This document shows, one piece after another, positions 1 through 9,154 of a stretch of 64,000 bases of DNA. The stretch is from Rhodocyclaceae bacterium. GTDB lineage: Bacteria; Pseudomonadota; Gammaproteobacteria; Burkholderiales; Rhodocyclaceae. A model generated the notes under the pieces. That model had not been told where the DNA came from, did not search any database, and was given only the letters and a program-made list of their open reading frames with translations. Numbering within the stretch: the stretch's first letter is position 1; each line of letters opens with the position of its first letter. The stretch covers positions 62,001-126,000 of the forward strand of contig JAQTNK010000001.1 in assembly GCA_028713915.1 (NCBI GenBank), given 5' to 3'. A program made the position numbers and the translations under genes.

Positions 1-1
1 G

Positions 2-238
2 GTTGAGGACCAACCCGCGCGCCTGATCAAGAAGGCGCAAGAAAGCGTGCTGTCGCCGCGAGAAATCGAGATCATGGAATGGGTGCGGCTAGGCAAGACC
101 AACAGTGAAATCGGCTCCATTCTGAACATCAGCGAATTGACCGCCAAGAATCACCTGCGCCATATCTTTCGCAAGCTCGATGTCTCGAACCGGGCGCAGG
201 CCGTCGCAACATGGCACGATCTATCCACGCTGTCGTAG
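2..238 (+). CDS. LuxR-family transcriptional regulator, C-terminal part (5' end outside window)
   Basis: The reading frame is open from the first codon of the window, so this is the 3' end (78 residues) of a longer gene. Residues about 17-75 form a LuxR/GerE helix-turn-helix, with the typical LSPRE start, the segment GKTNSEIGSILNIS, then TAKNHLRHIFRKL and an RAQAV ending. This wording is close to the EpsA-type regulators found near exopolysaccharide and exosortase loci of betaproteobacteria, but the sensory N-terminus is missing, so that is inference. The protein would bind DNA in the cytoplasm. About 1.1 kb without a convincing gene follows, so it is probably the last gene of its own unit. 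Confidence 0.85.
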   Translation, partial: VEDQPARLIKKAQESVLSPREIEIMEWVRLGKTNSEIGSILNISELTAKNHLRHIFRKLDVSNRAQAVATWHDLSTLS

Positions 239-1351
239 GCCAAGCGCCGTTGGCAGCGAGGTGGCGCAAAGTCAGCCCGCGGAAGGCGCCGCCACCGCGT
301 GACCCCGGGACGAGCCGTCGTCATGCCGACTTGTCCGGGCGGCAGCGCTGCTTGCGCTGTTGGCGCTCGGATGCCATCCTTGGCGCACGCAAATCATGAG
401 CCATTCGGCCTATTGACGCGTGGCGGCCAGGCACCGGACGCGAGGTGCGGCGCCTTGAACAAGGTAGGACCCCGTTCCATTTGCCGACACCACGAGTGGA
501 ATCGACAAGTCAAATACTGGCATCAAGGCGGCACGTCCGCACGCAAGAGCATGCAGTTTTTTCGCATTCGCATCGGCTCGACCTCGATTTTGACGATTGC
601 GCGTCACGTGTCAGACAGCGATGAAGAACGCCGTTGGCTCAGGATCACGGCGTGGCCGTTCGGCTCATTGACGCAAGCATTGCGCAAAGACATCATGCTT
701 AGCACTTTGTCATTGCTTCGGCTGTGACCTGTCAAGTTGAAATTGGCGCTTTAAATCGCGGCCAACCTAAGGGTGCCCAAGTTGTGATCGGCTCGAAGAT
801 GAAATATCTAGTTGTGCGGGCGGTTCAATCTTGTGCGTGTGATGGTTTGTAAATTGGTGGCATTGGAAAGTCGGAAACTATGTGGTGGGACTGCGACGTG
901 CAATTTCGCCGAAATATCCTTAGGCTGAAGCTGTGGGCGAGAAGCGAGCATGAGGCCCGCGCAAAAGTTGAACGCATGTATCAAATTTCGACGATTCAGA
1001 AAATCGCGCTTGCCGACAACATCCGGATATTCAGCTATCTGAGAAGATTGCCGAAAACCAGTCTATGTTGAGTTATGTTGCTTGGGGTCACAGGGGAGTA
1101 CACGCGTTGTTTGCCAAAGTTGAAGCGCCAAGGAGAGCCTGCGTCCTGGAAGACCAGAAGGGTCGGGGCAACAGCGTAGCTGGCGATATCACCTTTGCAG
1201 CCGGTCTGCGGCTGGGCGAAGCAGCCCCAGGCAATGCGCGATGCCTCCTCGGCCTCACGCCACAGGGATCGCGGCAAAATCGCATGCAGGTACGAAGAAG
1301 CGGTGCCGCGGCCGCGGCAGTCCGTGTTTCGAGTCGAAAGAGTGCGTCGAC
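239..1351. other. Long stretch with no convincing gene
   Basis: About 1.1 kb with short overlapping open frames on both strands, none with a recognisable family, a good ribosome binding site or a consistent codon pattern. The part around 720-1080 is visibly more AT-rich than its surroundings. A 63-codon frame at 880-1071 is the least unlikely small gene but lacks support. I saw no tRNA, no riboswitch core and no clear insertion sequence. It could be degenerated coding DNA at the left edge of the pilus locus. Confidence 0.5.
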
Positions 1352-2326
1352 GTGCGCCAACTAGTTCATCAGTGCCAGCGCCTGCCCATACCCGATCCGA
1401 TCGGCAGTGCCGATTTGGCAGATCCGGTAGCCGCTGAAATGGCGCTGCGTGAGATTTTTGACCGTCGCTACGCCGGCAGCTATGACGCTGATTTTCTTCG
1501 CACCGCCGTGGCCGACGCCGTGCGCGCCTATCGCGGCGAATACCCCGGGTTGCTGCGCTGCGACGCCCTCTATCACGATCTGCGTCATGCGCTCGAAACG
1601 GCGCTGACCATGGCCCGCCTGCTCGATGGCTACGCCACCATCCACGCGCCGAACGATGCTGCGGGAATCGACGGCGATCTCGCTCTGTTCGGCATCGTGC
1701 TCGCGCTGTTTCACGACATCGGCTTGCTGCGCCGCGACGCCGAAGCGCATTTGTGGGGGCCGGCGCTGACCCCCGTCCATGAAGAGCGCGGCATCGAATT
1801 CATGGAGGCATATCTCTCCGGCACCGCGCTCGCCGCACTTGTCGGCGAATGCAGGTTGATCATGGCGACCAAGCCGGCGTACAAGATGCCCACCAGCTGG
1901 TCGGCGACGGAACGAACGCTCGCCAGCCTGCTCGCCACCGCCGACTTGGTCAGCCAAACGTCGGATCGCTACTACCTTGAAAAGTGCCGCGACTTCCTGT
2001 TTCTCGAGTTCAGCTCGTTCGGTCTGGCCGGAAAACTTGATAGCCCCTTTCCGGACCGCAAGGCGTTGCTTGAGAAGACGCCCGAATTCTTTGATGGCGT
2101 TCTTCGGGAACGCCTGGATGTGGAGTTCCAAGGCGTACGCCGCTACCTGCGCGTGCACATGGCGGGCGATGATCCCTGGCAAGACTCCATGCAGCGGAAT
2201 GTGAGCTATCTGAGAACCTTGCTCAAGAACGACGAACTGGATCAGTTGCGGCGACGGCCGAAGTCCAATAGCGGCGAGCCGGTGCAGGCAGGATTTCTAC
2301 GAAATGGTGTGCAGACAAATGCTTGA
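1352..2326 (+). CDS. HD-domain metal-dependent phosphohydrolase-like protein
   Basis: A 324-residue soluble protein from a GTG start at 1352. An ATG at 1439 is the alternative. I prefer the earlier one because an AAAGAG-like site lies about 10 bases upstream and the segment LPIPDPIGSADLADP reads as real protein. The HD fold is suggested by a helical stretch with His75 and His79 (YHDLRHA) and the His-Asp pair at about 121-122 (LFHDIGLL). HD proteins hydrolyse phosphomono- or diesters with bound metal, often on nucleotides. The substrate cannot be read here, and no GYP motif of cyclic-di-GMP phosphodiesterases is present. It stands alone, 303 bases ahead of the pilus operon. Confidence 0.75.
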   Translation: MRQLVHQCQRLPIPDPIGSADLADPVAAEMALREIFDRRYAGSYDADFLRTAVADAVRAYRGEYPGLLRCDALYHDLRHALETALTMARLLDGYATIHAPNDAAGIDGDLALFGIVLALFHDIGLLRRDAEAHLWGPALTPVHEERGIEFMEAYLSGTALAALVGECRLIMATKPAYKMPTSWSATERTLASLLATADLVSQTSDRYYLEKCRDFLFLEFSSFGLAGKLDSPFPDRKALLEKTPEFFDGVLRERLDVEFQGVRRYLRVHMAGDDPWQDSMQRNVSYLRTLLKNDELDQLRRRPKSNSGEPVQAGFLRNGVQTNA

Positions 2327-2629
2327 GTTGAATGACGGTGCGATTGAACGACTTACAATTCTGCCGGTGCAGCCGTTTGGGCACGTGCAGTCAGTGAAAG
2401 ATACGAGCGCTGTGGCATCCCAAACCGCTTGGGCACCCAGCTTCGTGGCGGATGAGCAACGGCTTGCCGGCAATGGCATTCGCCAGGCAGCCGTCCGGCA
2501 AACTCTAAATCCGCTCGCCATGGAGCTGCGGAAGCGGAGAAATTTCATCGGCTTCATGAGCGCGTTACGGGATGCCGTGACTTTTACTTATTTGGTTCCG
2601 GCTCGGTCTTGCGAGCCTAGGGGGGTGCT
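2327..2629. other. Intergenic region ahead of the Tad operon
   Basis: 303 bases between the HD-domain gene and cpaB. It should hold the promoter of the pilus operon, but I could not fix convincing -35/-10 boxes. An open frame running through 2304-2633 has no recognisable family and overlaps the end of the HD gene, so I do not call it. Confidence 0.4.
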
Positions 2630-3502
2630 GTGACCGTTACTTGGCTCATGCGTGGTTTGGCCTTCATTCTGGTGGTCGGGGCAATTGTCGCGGCTTTTCT
2701 CGGCTATCGAATGAGCACCCAGCCACCGCCCGTACAACCTGTCGCGCCCACCGAGACAGTCGTGCAGTCTCTCAAGGCCTTGCATGCCGGCGAACCGATT
2801 CGAGTCGAGGATATCGCCCTGAAATCCGTGCCGGCGAAGCCGGTAGGCAGCTTCGTCGCATCGACGCAAGTGGTCGGCCAGATGCCGATGGTCGATATAC
2901 CCGCCGGCGAAACGCTCACCCGCGCCCAGTTCCCCAGCCCCGGCAATCTGCTGCATAGCCTACACGCCGGCGAGCGTGCCGTCGCCATCAAGGTCGACGA
3001 AGTCGTTGGTCTCGGCGGTTTCGCCCAACCGGGCGACCGGGTAGACGTCCTGCTTTACTTGCGCGGTGCTCAGGAGATCGACAACGCCAGTTCGGCCCAA
3101 GTGGTTCTCGCCGGTGTACGTCTGTTGGCCTACGGCGAGTCGACGCAGCCGGCAGCGCAAGCACCGACCGAGGGCGAAAACATGGCCGCGCATGCCGCCG
3201 CCAGTGCCGCAGACAAGGTGCCAAACCGCCCACGCACCACTACCTCCGCGGTTCTCGCCATTCCCGAGGCATCGGCCTCCAAGCTCATGCTGGCGGCAAA
3301 CAGCGGCACGCTGCGCCTTTCCCTCCGGCCCGCCGAGCCCATCGTCGCCGTTTCCGACCAACCCTACCTCGTCCACCTAGCCGAACTGGCCAAAACCACG
3401 CGCCCAGTTCCCGCAAAGCCTGGGCCACGGGGCGTTGGAACGCCGGGCATCATGCTTTACGAGGGTACGACCGTCCACGCCGTCCATACTTCATCCCGCT
3501 GA
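2630..3502 (+). CDS. cpaB: Flp pilus assembly protein CpaB/RcpC
   Basis: 290 residues from a GTG start with GGGGG just upstream. Residues 7-25 form one membrane anchor near the N-terminus. Residues about 40-105 read as a SAF domain (LKALHAGEPIRVEDIALKSV and DIPAGETLTRAQF), followed by the RcpC/CpaB domain with the motif GERAVAIKVDEVVG and FAQPGDRVDVLL. The family helps build or gate the secretin channel of Tad pili in the periplasm. It is the first gene of the Tad operon, 22 bases ahead of the secretin gene. A low-complexity Ala/Pro insert lies around residues 165-200. Confidence 0.93.
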   Translation: MTVTWLMRGLAFILVVGAIVAAFLGYRMSTQPPPVQPVAPTETVVQSLKALHAGEPIRVEDIALKSVPAKPVGSFVASTQVVGQMPMVDIPAGETLTRAQFPSPGNLLHSLHAGERAVAIKVDEVVGLGGFAQPGDRVDVLLYLRGAQEIDNASSAQVVLAGVRLLAYGESTQPAAQAPTEGENMAAHAAASAADKVPNRPRTTTSAVLAIPEASASKLMLAANSGTLRLSLRPAEPIVAVSDQPYLVHLAELAKTTRPVPAKPGPRGVGTPGIMLYEGTTVHAVHTSSR

Positions 3503-3524
3503 GTCTCTATTCGCCGAGGTTTCC

Positions 3525-4850
3525 GTGTACCATCGCCTGCTTGCCTGCTTCGCCTCCCTGCTTCTGGCTGCTCCCTTTGCGGCCGCCGAGATGGAGAACA
3601 TTGTCCTTTCCCCTGGCAGCCAATTGCCATTCACGCATGCGAAGCCGATTCATCGGGTCGCTGTCGGTGATCCGAAGGTGGCTGCCGTTGCCGTAACGTC
3701 GCCTCGATCACTGCTCATTACGGGTAAGCAGACCGGCAGCACGACATTATTCGTCTGGGAAAATCGCCAGGATTCGGCTCCGACTTACCAGGCGCGGCTG
3801 GTCGTGACCCCGCTACCCGATCTGGCCGGGGACGGCAGTGGCCCGCGGGTCGAGCCCTTCGGCAGCCGCCTGAAGCTTTCCGGCGCCATTACCTCTCTCG
3901 ATCAGCATGCGGCAATCTTGCAGGGTGCACGCGAGGATGTGAAGACCATTGACGCCACCAGCTCGACCTTCGACAGCCAAGTGCAGATCGACATTAAGGT
4001 TGTGGAGGTGAGCCGCAGCCGATTGATGAACGCTGGCTTCTTCCTCGGCAAGAATACGAGTCAGACCACGGCCGCAATTTCGGGGCCTAACAACCTCTCC
4101 GGCGTGCAGTCGAATACTACTAACGGAGATTTCACGTTGCTCAGCGAGTCGGGGTTCCTGCCTTTCCTCAAGTCCTATAACCTCGTCTGGGGTGGCGCGC
4201 AGAAAGGCCTTCTCGGCGCCCTCAGCATGCTTGAGGAGGACGGGTTTGCCTATACGCTGGCGGAGCCCAGCCTCACGGCCATAAGCGGTCAGATGGCGAC
4301 TTTCCTGGCGGGGGGGGAGATTCCTATTCCCATGCGAACCGGCACGGGCTCGGACAGTTCGATCAACATCATATTCAAACAGTTCGGCGTCAAGCTGGCG
4401 CTGACGCCGACCGTGCTCGACCGCGATCGCATCTTTCTAAAAGTATCTCCGGAAGTGAGCGAACTGGATGACACGCTCGGCGTCCAGACAGGCGGCGTTG
4501 CCGTTCCCGGCTTGCGCGTGCGCCGCACGGATACCAGCGTCGGCCTGGCCGACGGCGAAAGCTTCGTTCTCTCGGGCCTCGTCAGCCGCAACACGACAAA
4601 CGCTGTGGACAAATTCCCCTTCCTTGGCGACCTGCCGATCATCGGCGCGTTCTTTCGTTCCACCAACTTCAACCGCGCCGACAAGGAATTGCTGATGGTG
4701 GTCACCGCCCACGTCGTGCGGCCCTTTGCCAAGGAGCAGAAGCTGCCCACGCTTCCCGGCGAAGCCTACGGCGGCTACGATCCGACCTTCTCCCAACTGT
4801 TATTCCCGGACCAGGGCCGCTTCGGTCCCCGCACGGGATTTTCTGAATGA
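3525..4850 (+). CDS. rcpA: Tad/Flp pilus outer-membrane secretin RcpA/CpaC
   Basis: 441 residues. I chose the GTG at 3525 because GAGG lies 5-6 bases ahead and the product then starts with a clean signal peptide ending in AAPFAAA; the frame itself stays open further upstream, overlapping cpaB. Residues about 25-95 form the pilus-type N-terminal domain (VAVGDPKVAAVAV, LLITGKQTGSTTLFVW). The C-terminal half is a type II/III secretin domain with VPGLRVRRTDTSVGLADGES, FVLSGLVSR and FPFLGDLPIIGAFFRS. It forms the outer-membrane pore for Flp fibres. It ends in an ATGA overlap with tadZ, so the two are probably translated together. Confidence 0.95.
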   Translation: MYHRLLACFASLLLAAPFAAAEMENIVLSPGSQLPFTHAKPIHRVAVGDPKVAAVAVTSPRSLLITGKQTGSTTLFVWENRQDSAPTYQARLVVTPLPDLAGDGSGPRVEPFGSRLKLSGAITSLDQHAAILQGAREDVKTIDATSSTFDSQVQIDIKVVEVSRSRLMNAGFFLGKNTSQTTAAISGPNNLSGVQSNTTNGDFTLLSESGFLPFLKSYNLVWGGAQKGLLGALSMLEEDGFAYTLAEPSLTAISGQMATFLAGGEIPIPMRTGTGSDSSINIIFKQFGVKLALTPTVLDRDRIFLKVSPEVSELDDTLGVQTGGVAVPGLRVRRTDTSVGLADGESFVLSGLVSRNTTNAVDKFPFLGDLPIIGAFFRSTNFNRADKELLMVVTAHVVRPFAKEQKLPTLPGEAYGGYDPTFSQLLFPDQGRFGPRTGFSE

Positions 4851-6061
4851 TGACCGAGCGTCGCAGTTTTGTCATCGTCAGTGCTCAAGAAACCTTCGCC
4901 CGCTGGCTCACCAATCTGCTGCGCGACCAGGGTGAAACCACCGTGGTGGACGCGCTCGCTCTTGAGCGCGTACTGCAACTTGTCGACGTCACGGGTACGC
5001 GGCTGGTATTTGTCAGCCTGTCTCACGACGGCCTGCGCCAGGAGACGGCTTTTCTAGAGGCGCTGGCTGCCGCCAAACCGCTGTTGCCGATCATCGCGGT
5101 GGCGGAGGCGCCCGACCACGTGCTGCTGCTCGCGGCCCTGCGATCCGGCGCCCGCGATTTCATTACGCCGGAGTCGCGGCCCGAAGATGCCATCACGGTA
5201 ATTCGCCACACCCTCGATCGCACTCATTCCCTGGCGGTGAGCCCCGGCGAGAATGGCTGGGCGGCCGCCGTAATCAGCGCGCGGCCAGGTGGCGACGCGC
5301 CCATGTTCGCGCTGCACCTGGCCCTCGCCATCCAGGCTATATCGCCTCAGCATAAGACGCTGCTCTTGGATCTTGGCGCGCCGCCGGCCGACACGCTGCT
5401 GTTCCTGGGCGTCAAGTCGTCCTACACGTTCGTCGACGCCGTGCGCAGCCTGCGCCGCCTCGACGCAACGCTCATCGAGACCGCCTTCGGCAAGCACAAG
5501 AGCGGCTTGCGTCTGCTTTCCATGCCCGAGGATCCACACCTATCGGCCCGGGACATCACTTCCGCCGACGTGTATGTCTTGCTCGGCACCCTGCGCCGCT
5601 ATTTCACCCATGTGGTGATCAACCTCGGCGGTGTTCCGGCGTCGGACTTCCTCTACCTGTCCGTGGGGCGCGTCGACCGCGTCGTGCTGATCGCCGAGCA
5701 GAGCCTGCCCAGTTGCAAACAGAATATGGCCCTTCTGCAGCACCTGCGCGACAACAAGATCGACTTGGCCAACGTCCGTCTGGTCGTCGACCACTATCTG
5801 TCGAAGATGCCGCCGGATGCCGACAGCGTCGCCAAGGGCATGGGCTTGCCCCTCTTGGCGACTTTGCCGTCTTCGGGCTTGGCTCGTCTAGCCGTGATGA
5901 ACAGCGGCGAAAGCATGTTTGACACGTCTCCGCGCGACAACTACGCCATCGGCATACGCCGTCTGGCGCGAGAACTTGTGACCTCAGAACCCCTCGCCGA
6001 TGCCAGCTCGCCGGGTTGGCGCGTCAAGCTGCGGGAATGGCTTATGGGCGGCCAGCGCTAG
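4847..6061 (+). CDS. tadZ: Tad pilus localisation ATPase-like protein TadZ/CpaE, with degenerate P-loop
   Basis: 404 residues. Residues 1-125 resemble an atypical receiver domain (FVIVSAQETFARWLTNLL, LVFVSLSHDG, RSGARDFITP). The rest is a ParA/MinD-like ATPase fold: LLLDLGAPPADTLLFLG, HVVINLGG and RVVLIAEQSLPSCKQN are recognisable. The place of the deviant Walker A motif reads SARPGGDAPMFALHLA, with no lysine and no GKS/T, so ATP binding is probably weak or lost. TadZ proteins localise the Tad machine at a cell pole or focus, and atypical P-loops are known in the family. Start by ATGA overlap with rcpA. Confidence 0.9.
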   Translation: MMTERRSFVIVSAQETFARWLTNLLRDQGETTVVDALALERVLQLVDVTGTRLVFVSLSHDGLRQETAFLEALAAAKPLLPIIAVAEAPDHVLLLAALRSGARDFITPESRPEDAITVIRHTLDRTHSLAVSPGENGWAAAVISARPGGDAPMFALHLALAIQAISPQHKTLLLDLGAPPADTLLFLGVKSSYTFVDAVRSLRRLDATLIETAFGKHKSGLRLLSMPEDPHLSARDITSADVYVLLGTLRRYFTHVVINLGGVPASDFLYLSVGRVDRVVLIAEQSLPSCKQNMALLQHLRDNKIDLANVRLVVDHYLSKMPPDADSVAKGMGLPLLATLPSSGLARLAVMNSGESMFDTSPRDNYAIGIRRLARELVTSEPLADASSPGWRVKLREWLMGGQR

Positions 6062-6069
6062 AGCAGACC

Positions 6070-7341
6070 ATGACCTTCACAACTTTCGGCTACGACTACA
6101 GTCTCAAGCAGAGTGAGACTTATCAGGACATCAAGCTGCGCCTGCACCACTACCTGATCGACGGCATCGAGGAGGAGCGCATCCCGGTCGCCGATATGTC
6201 CAAGACCGACATGGCGAACTACGTGCGCGGCAAGGTGTCTCGCTACGTGACTGACCAACGCCTGGCCGTCACCGCCTACGACACCGAGCAGCTAGCCAGG
6301 GAGATGGTCGATGAGCTAACCGGCTTCGGCCCGCTGGAGAAGCTGATTCACGACGAGCAGGTCAACGACATCCTGGTGAACGGTTGCCGCAACATCTTCA
6401 TCGAGCGCGCCGGCAAACTCCAGCACACGGATCTGCGCTTCATCGACGACGACCACGTCCTGCGCGTCATCCGCCGCATCCTGGCACCGCTGGGACGACG
6501 GCTCGACGAGTCGAGTCCGATGGTAGACGCCCGTCTGCCGGATGGCAGCCGAGTAAATGCCATCATTCCGCCGGTAGCCTTGGAAGGGCCGTGCCTGTCA
6601 ATCCGCAAGTTCCGCAAGGATCCTTTTCAAGCCGGCGACCTCCTCGCCTTCGGCACGGCCGACCAGCAGATTCTCGACTTCCTGCAAAAGGCCGTGGAGC
6701 GACGCTGCAACATCCTCATCAGCGGCGGCACGGGCGCCGGCAAGACAACGCTGCTCAATGTACTCAGCCGCTACATCCCGCCGTCCGAGCGCCTGATCAC
6801 CATTGAGGACGCCGCCGAACTGCAGTTGGGCCACAGCCACGTCGTTCGCCTCGAGACGCGGCCGCCAAATATCGATGGCCGCGGCGAGGTGACATCGCGG
6901 GAACTCGTCCGCAATGCGCTGCGCATGCGCCCCGACCGTATCATCCTTGGTGAAGTGCGGGGCTACGAGGTCATGGACGTACTACAAGCGATGAACACAG
7001 GCCATGACGGCTGCATGAGCACGGTGCATTCAAACAGCCCACGAGATGCCCTGGTCCGCCTCGAGATGCTCGCCGGCCTGGCGGGATTCCAGGGCACGGA
7101 CCTGACCTTGAAGACGATGGTTGCCACCGCCCTCGACATCATCGTGCAAATCAGCCGCCTACCGGATGGCCGACGTCGCATCGTCGGCATCGAGGAAGTA
7201 CTGGGCGTGCGCGACGGTCAGTTCGTCTCGGATTCCCTATATGAATATCGGGGCGAAAGCGACAGCTTCGCCAGTCTCGGCATGCCGACAATATCCAAGT
7301 TGCGCTTGGACCCCAGTGATAGCCGCGGAAAATGGCGCTAA
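6070..7341 (+). CDS. tadA: Tad pilus secretion ATPase TadA/CpaF
   Basis: 423 residues from the ATG at 6070, eight bases after the tadZ stop; upstream starts would run into tadZ. This is a type II/IV secretion hexameric ATPase of the VirB11-like class that powers Flp pilus assembly at the inner membrane. Walker A GGTGAGKT is at residues 219-226, Walker [10 protein letters not shown] at 290-298, and the His box [10 protein letters not shown] at 311-320. Length and motif order are typical of CpaF. It overlaps tadB by 10 bases. Confidence 0.96.
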   Translation: MTFTTFGYDYSLKQSETYQDIKLRLHHYLIDGIEEERIPVADMSKTDMANYVRGKVSRYVTDQRLAVTAYDTEQLAREMVDELTGFGPLEKLIHDEQVNDILVNGCRNIFIERAGKLQHTDLRFIDDDHVLRVIRRILAPLGRRLDESSPMVDARLPDGSRVNAIIPPVALEGPCLSIRKFRKDPFQAGDLLAFGTADQQILDFLQKAVERRCNILISGGTGAGKTTLLNVLSRYIPPSERLITIEDAAELQLGHSHVVRLETRPPNIDGRGEVTSRELVRNALRMRPDRIILGEVRGYEVMDVLQAMNTGHDGCMSTVHSNSPRDALVRLEMLAGLAGFQGTDLTLKTMVATALDIIVQISRLPDGRRRIVGIEEVLGVRDGQFVSDSLYEYRGESDSFASLGMPTISKLRLDPSDSRGKWR

Positions 7342-8234
7342 TGACCTTCGGCCTCTTTCTCCTTGCACTGCTCCTTCTGGCGGCAGCCGTTTTGGCGTTG
7401 CGCTCAGGACAGCGGGCTGCCTTGCAGGCGCGCGTGGGCCAGCGCTTCCGGAATATCTCCACCTTTCACAGCGGGACCAAGCCGACGGCGCGGCCGCTGG
7501 GTGGGAACTTCGTGGATCGCTGGTTATGGCGGGGCGGAATCCACCTGAAGCCGGGATATGCTTTTGTAATGGGCGCAGGCGCGATTCTGGCTGCATTGTT
7601 GGCCTGGACGAGCAGCGGCCTGTTCGCTGCCATTGCCGTCCTTGGCGCAGCGATCGTCGCCGCGATCGTCTGGCCCCACCTCCAGTACCGCAAGCGCGCG
7701 GCGGCCATGGTGGCGCAAATGCCCTTGTTTCTCGACCAGGTGGTGCGCAGCCTGGCAACCGGACGCAACCTGGACGGCGCGCTGCGCCTCGCCACCGAAG
7801 AGACCCGTGCTCCCCTCGGCGATGTGATGGCGCGGGTGCAGCAAGCTGTGGATCTGGGCGAAGATGCCGGCAGCGCCCTGCGTGACGCAGCCATCCTCTA
7901 CGATCTCCACGAACTCCACTTCGTCGCGATGGCGGTGCAAATATCCCGTGGCTACGGCAGCAGCCCGCGCGAGATGCTGGACAGCGTTGCCACTTTGGTC
8001 CGCCACCGCGAGCACGCACAGCGGGAATTGCGGGCGCTGACGGGCGAAACCCGTTTCAGCGCTTGGCTGTTGAGCCTGCTGCCAAGCGCCATTGCCCTGT
8101 ATATGGCGTTCGTCAATCCGACATATATCAACGCCATGTGGTACGACCCCACCGGCCGCATCGTACTGCTGCTAGCCTTGGCCATGCAGGCAACGGGTGT
8201 GCTGATTCTTTGGCGCATGGTGAAAAGCGTATGA
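7332..8234 (+). CDS. tadB: Tad pilus inner-membrane platform protein TadB
   Basis: 300 residues (an in-frame ATG at 7341 is equally possible). One N-terminal membrane segment (residues 6-23), a cluster around 78-112 and two C-terminal segments around 242-295 flank a cytoplasmic T2SSF domain, seen as FLDQVVRSLATGRNLDGALR and QISRGYGSSPREMLDSVA. TadB with TadC forms the GspF-like platform on which TadA acts. It overlaps tadA and lies 10 bases ahead of tadC, as in most Tad operons. Confidence 0.93.
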   Translation: MALMTFGLFLLALLLLAAAVLALRSGQRAALQARVGQRFRNISTFHSGTKPTARPLGGNFVDRWLWRGGIHLKPGYAFVMGAGAILAALLAWTSSGLFAAIAVLGAAIVAAIVWPHLQYRKRAAAMVAQMPLFLDQVVRSLATGRNLDGALRLATEETRAPLGDVMARVQQAVDLGEDAGSALRDAAILYDLHELHFVAMAVQISRGYGSSPREMLDSVATLVRHREHAQRELRALTGETRFSAWLLSLLPSAIALYMAFVNPTYINAMWYDPTGRIVLLLALAMQATGVLILWRMVKSV

Positions 8235-8244
8235 GGTGGTTCTG

Positions 8245-9153
8245 ATGCATTGGCTCATCATAGTCGCTGTACTACTGGCCGGCGCCGGACTAGTGCTCAT
8301 CGTCCTCCTGCGGCAGCGGGAGGGCGACGACGCGCGGCGACGGTTTCAAGAAGTACTGGACTCCCGTCAGGACGCTGGCTGGTTGCCGCGTGGGGAAGGC
8401 GAAACTGTCGGAAGCGGCACTCGCCAGGTGCTGAAACGCGTCTCTCGCCGCCCCGGCGAGACCACGGGAGTCAATCTTCGCCGCGCCGGCTGGATGACGC
8501 CCGGCAGCCAAACCGTCTATTATGCCTTCGCGGCTTTTTCTCCTATCGTCGGCATGGTGGCGGGTGGGCTCTGGGGTGCCGGCATCGGAGAAGGACTGGG
8601 CGACGCGGCAGCTTTGGCTTTTCTCGGCTTTGGTGCCGGCTATCTGTTGCCACCCCGCGTCCTCGGTTGGCAGGCTCAGCGCCGTCAGAAGGTCATGCGC
8701 GACGAAATGCTGGCCGTGCTTCATCTCCTACGCATGCTTTTCAGCGCCGGCCTATCGCTGGAGCATGCGTTGCGCGTCATTAGCGAGCAGGCTCGCGAAC
8801 TGGTGCCCGAACTGGCCAAGGAAATTGGACTCGCCTTGGCCCGCATCAATGCCGGCCAGGAGCGGGGCGACGCCTTGGATGAAATGGCAGCCCCCCTCGA
8901 CGTGCCCGAGCTCAGCGATACCGTCGCCATCCTCAAGCAGGCGACACGTTATGGCGGCAGCTTGCGTGAGTCGCTTACCCGCTTTGCCGCGCTCATGGAA
9001 GACAGGCACTTGACCGGGCTGCGGGAATACGTCAGCAAACTCTCGGCAAAGATGACCGTCGTGATGGTCGTCTTCATGTTCCCTGCCCTCATGCTTTTTC
9101 TCGCCGGCCCAGGCTTCCTCGCCCTGGGGCGCGCCCTCACCCGGATGCTTTGA
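8245..9153 (+). CDS. tadC: Tad pilus inner-membrane platform protein TadC
   Basis: 302 residues. The ATG at 8245 is preceded 5 bases upstream by GAGGTGG; a GTG at 8236 in the same frame is less likely. Membrane segments are seen at residues 3-23, about 90-140 and at the C-terminus (about 270-295). The T2SSF domain between them contains HLLRMLFSAGLSLEHALRVI and ILKQATRYGGSLRESLTRFA. It is the partner of TadB in the inner-membrane platform. Spacing to tadD is one base. Confidence 0.93.
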   Translation: MHWLIIVAVLLAGAGLVLIVLLRQREGDDARRRFQEVLDSRQDAGWLPRGEGETVGSGTRQVLKRVSRRPGETTGVNLRRAGWMTPGSQTVYYAFAAFSPIVGMVAGGLWGAGIGEGLGDAAALAFLGFGAGYLLPPRVLGWQAQRRQKVMRDEMLAVLHLLRMLFSAGLSLEHALRVISEQARELVPELAKEIGLALARINAGQERGDALDEMAAPLDVPELSDTVAILKQATRYGGSLRESLTRFAALMEDRHLTGLREYVSKLSAKMTVVMVVFMFPALMLFLAGPGFLALGRALTRML

Positions 9154-9154
9154 C

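Noticed and set aside
299..727. 142-codon frame in the left gene-poor region
   Set aside because: No recognisable domain, odd composition and no ribosome site.
2304..2633. 109-codon frame ahead of cpaB
   Set aside because: Overlaps the HD gene end, has no family and no ribosome site; treated as intergenic.
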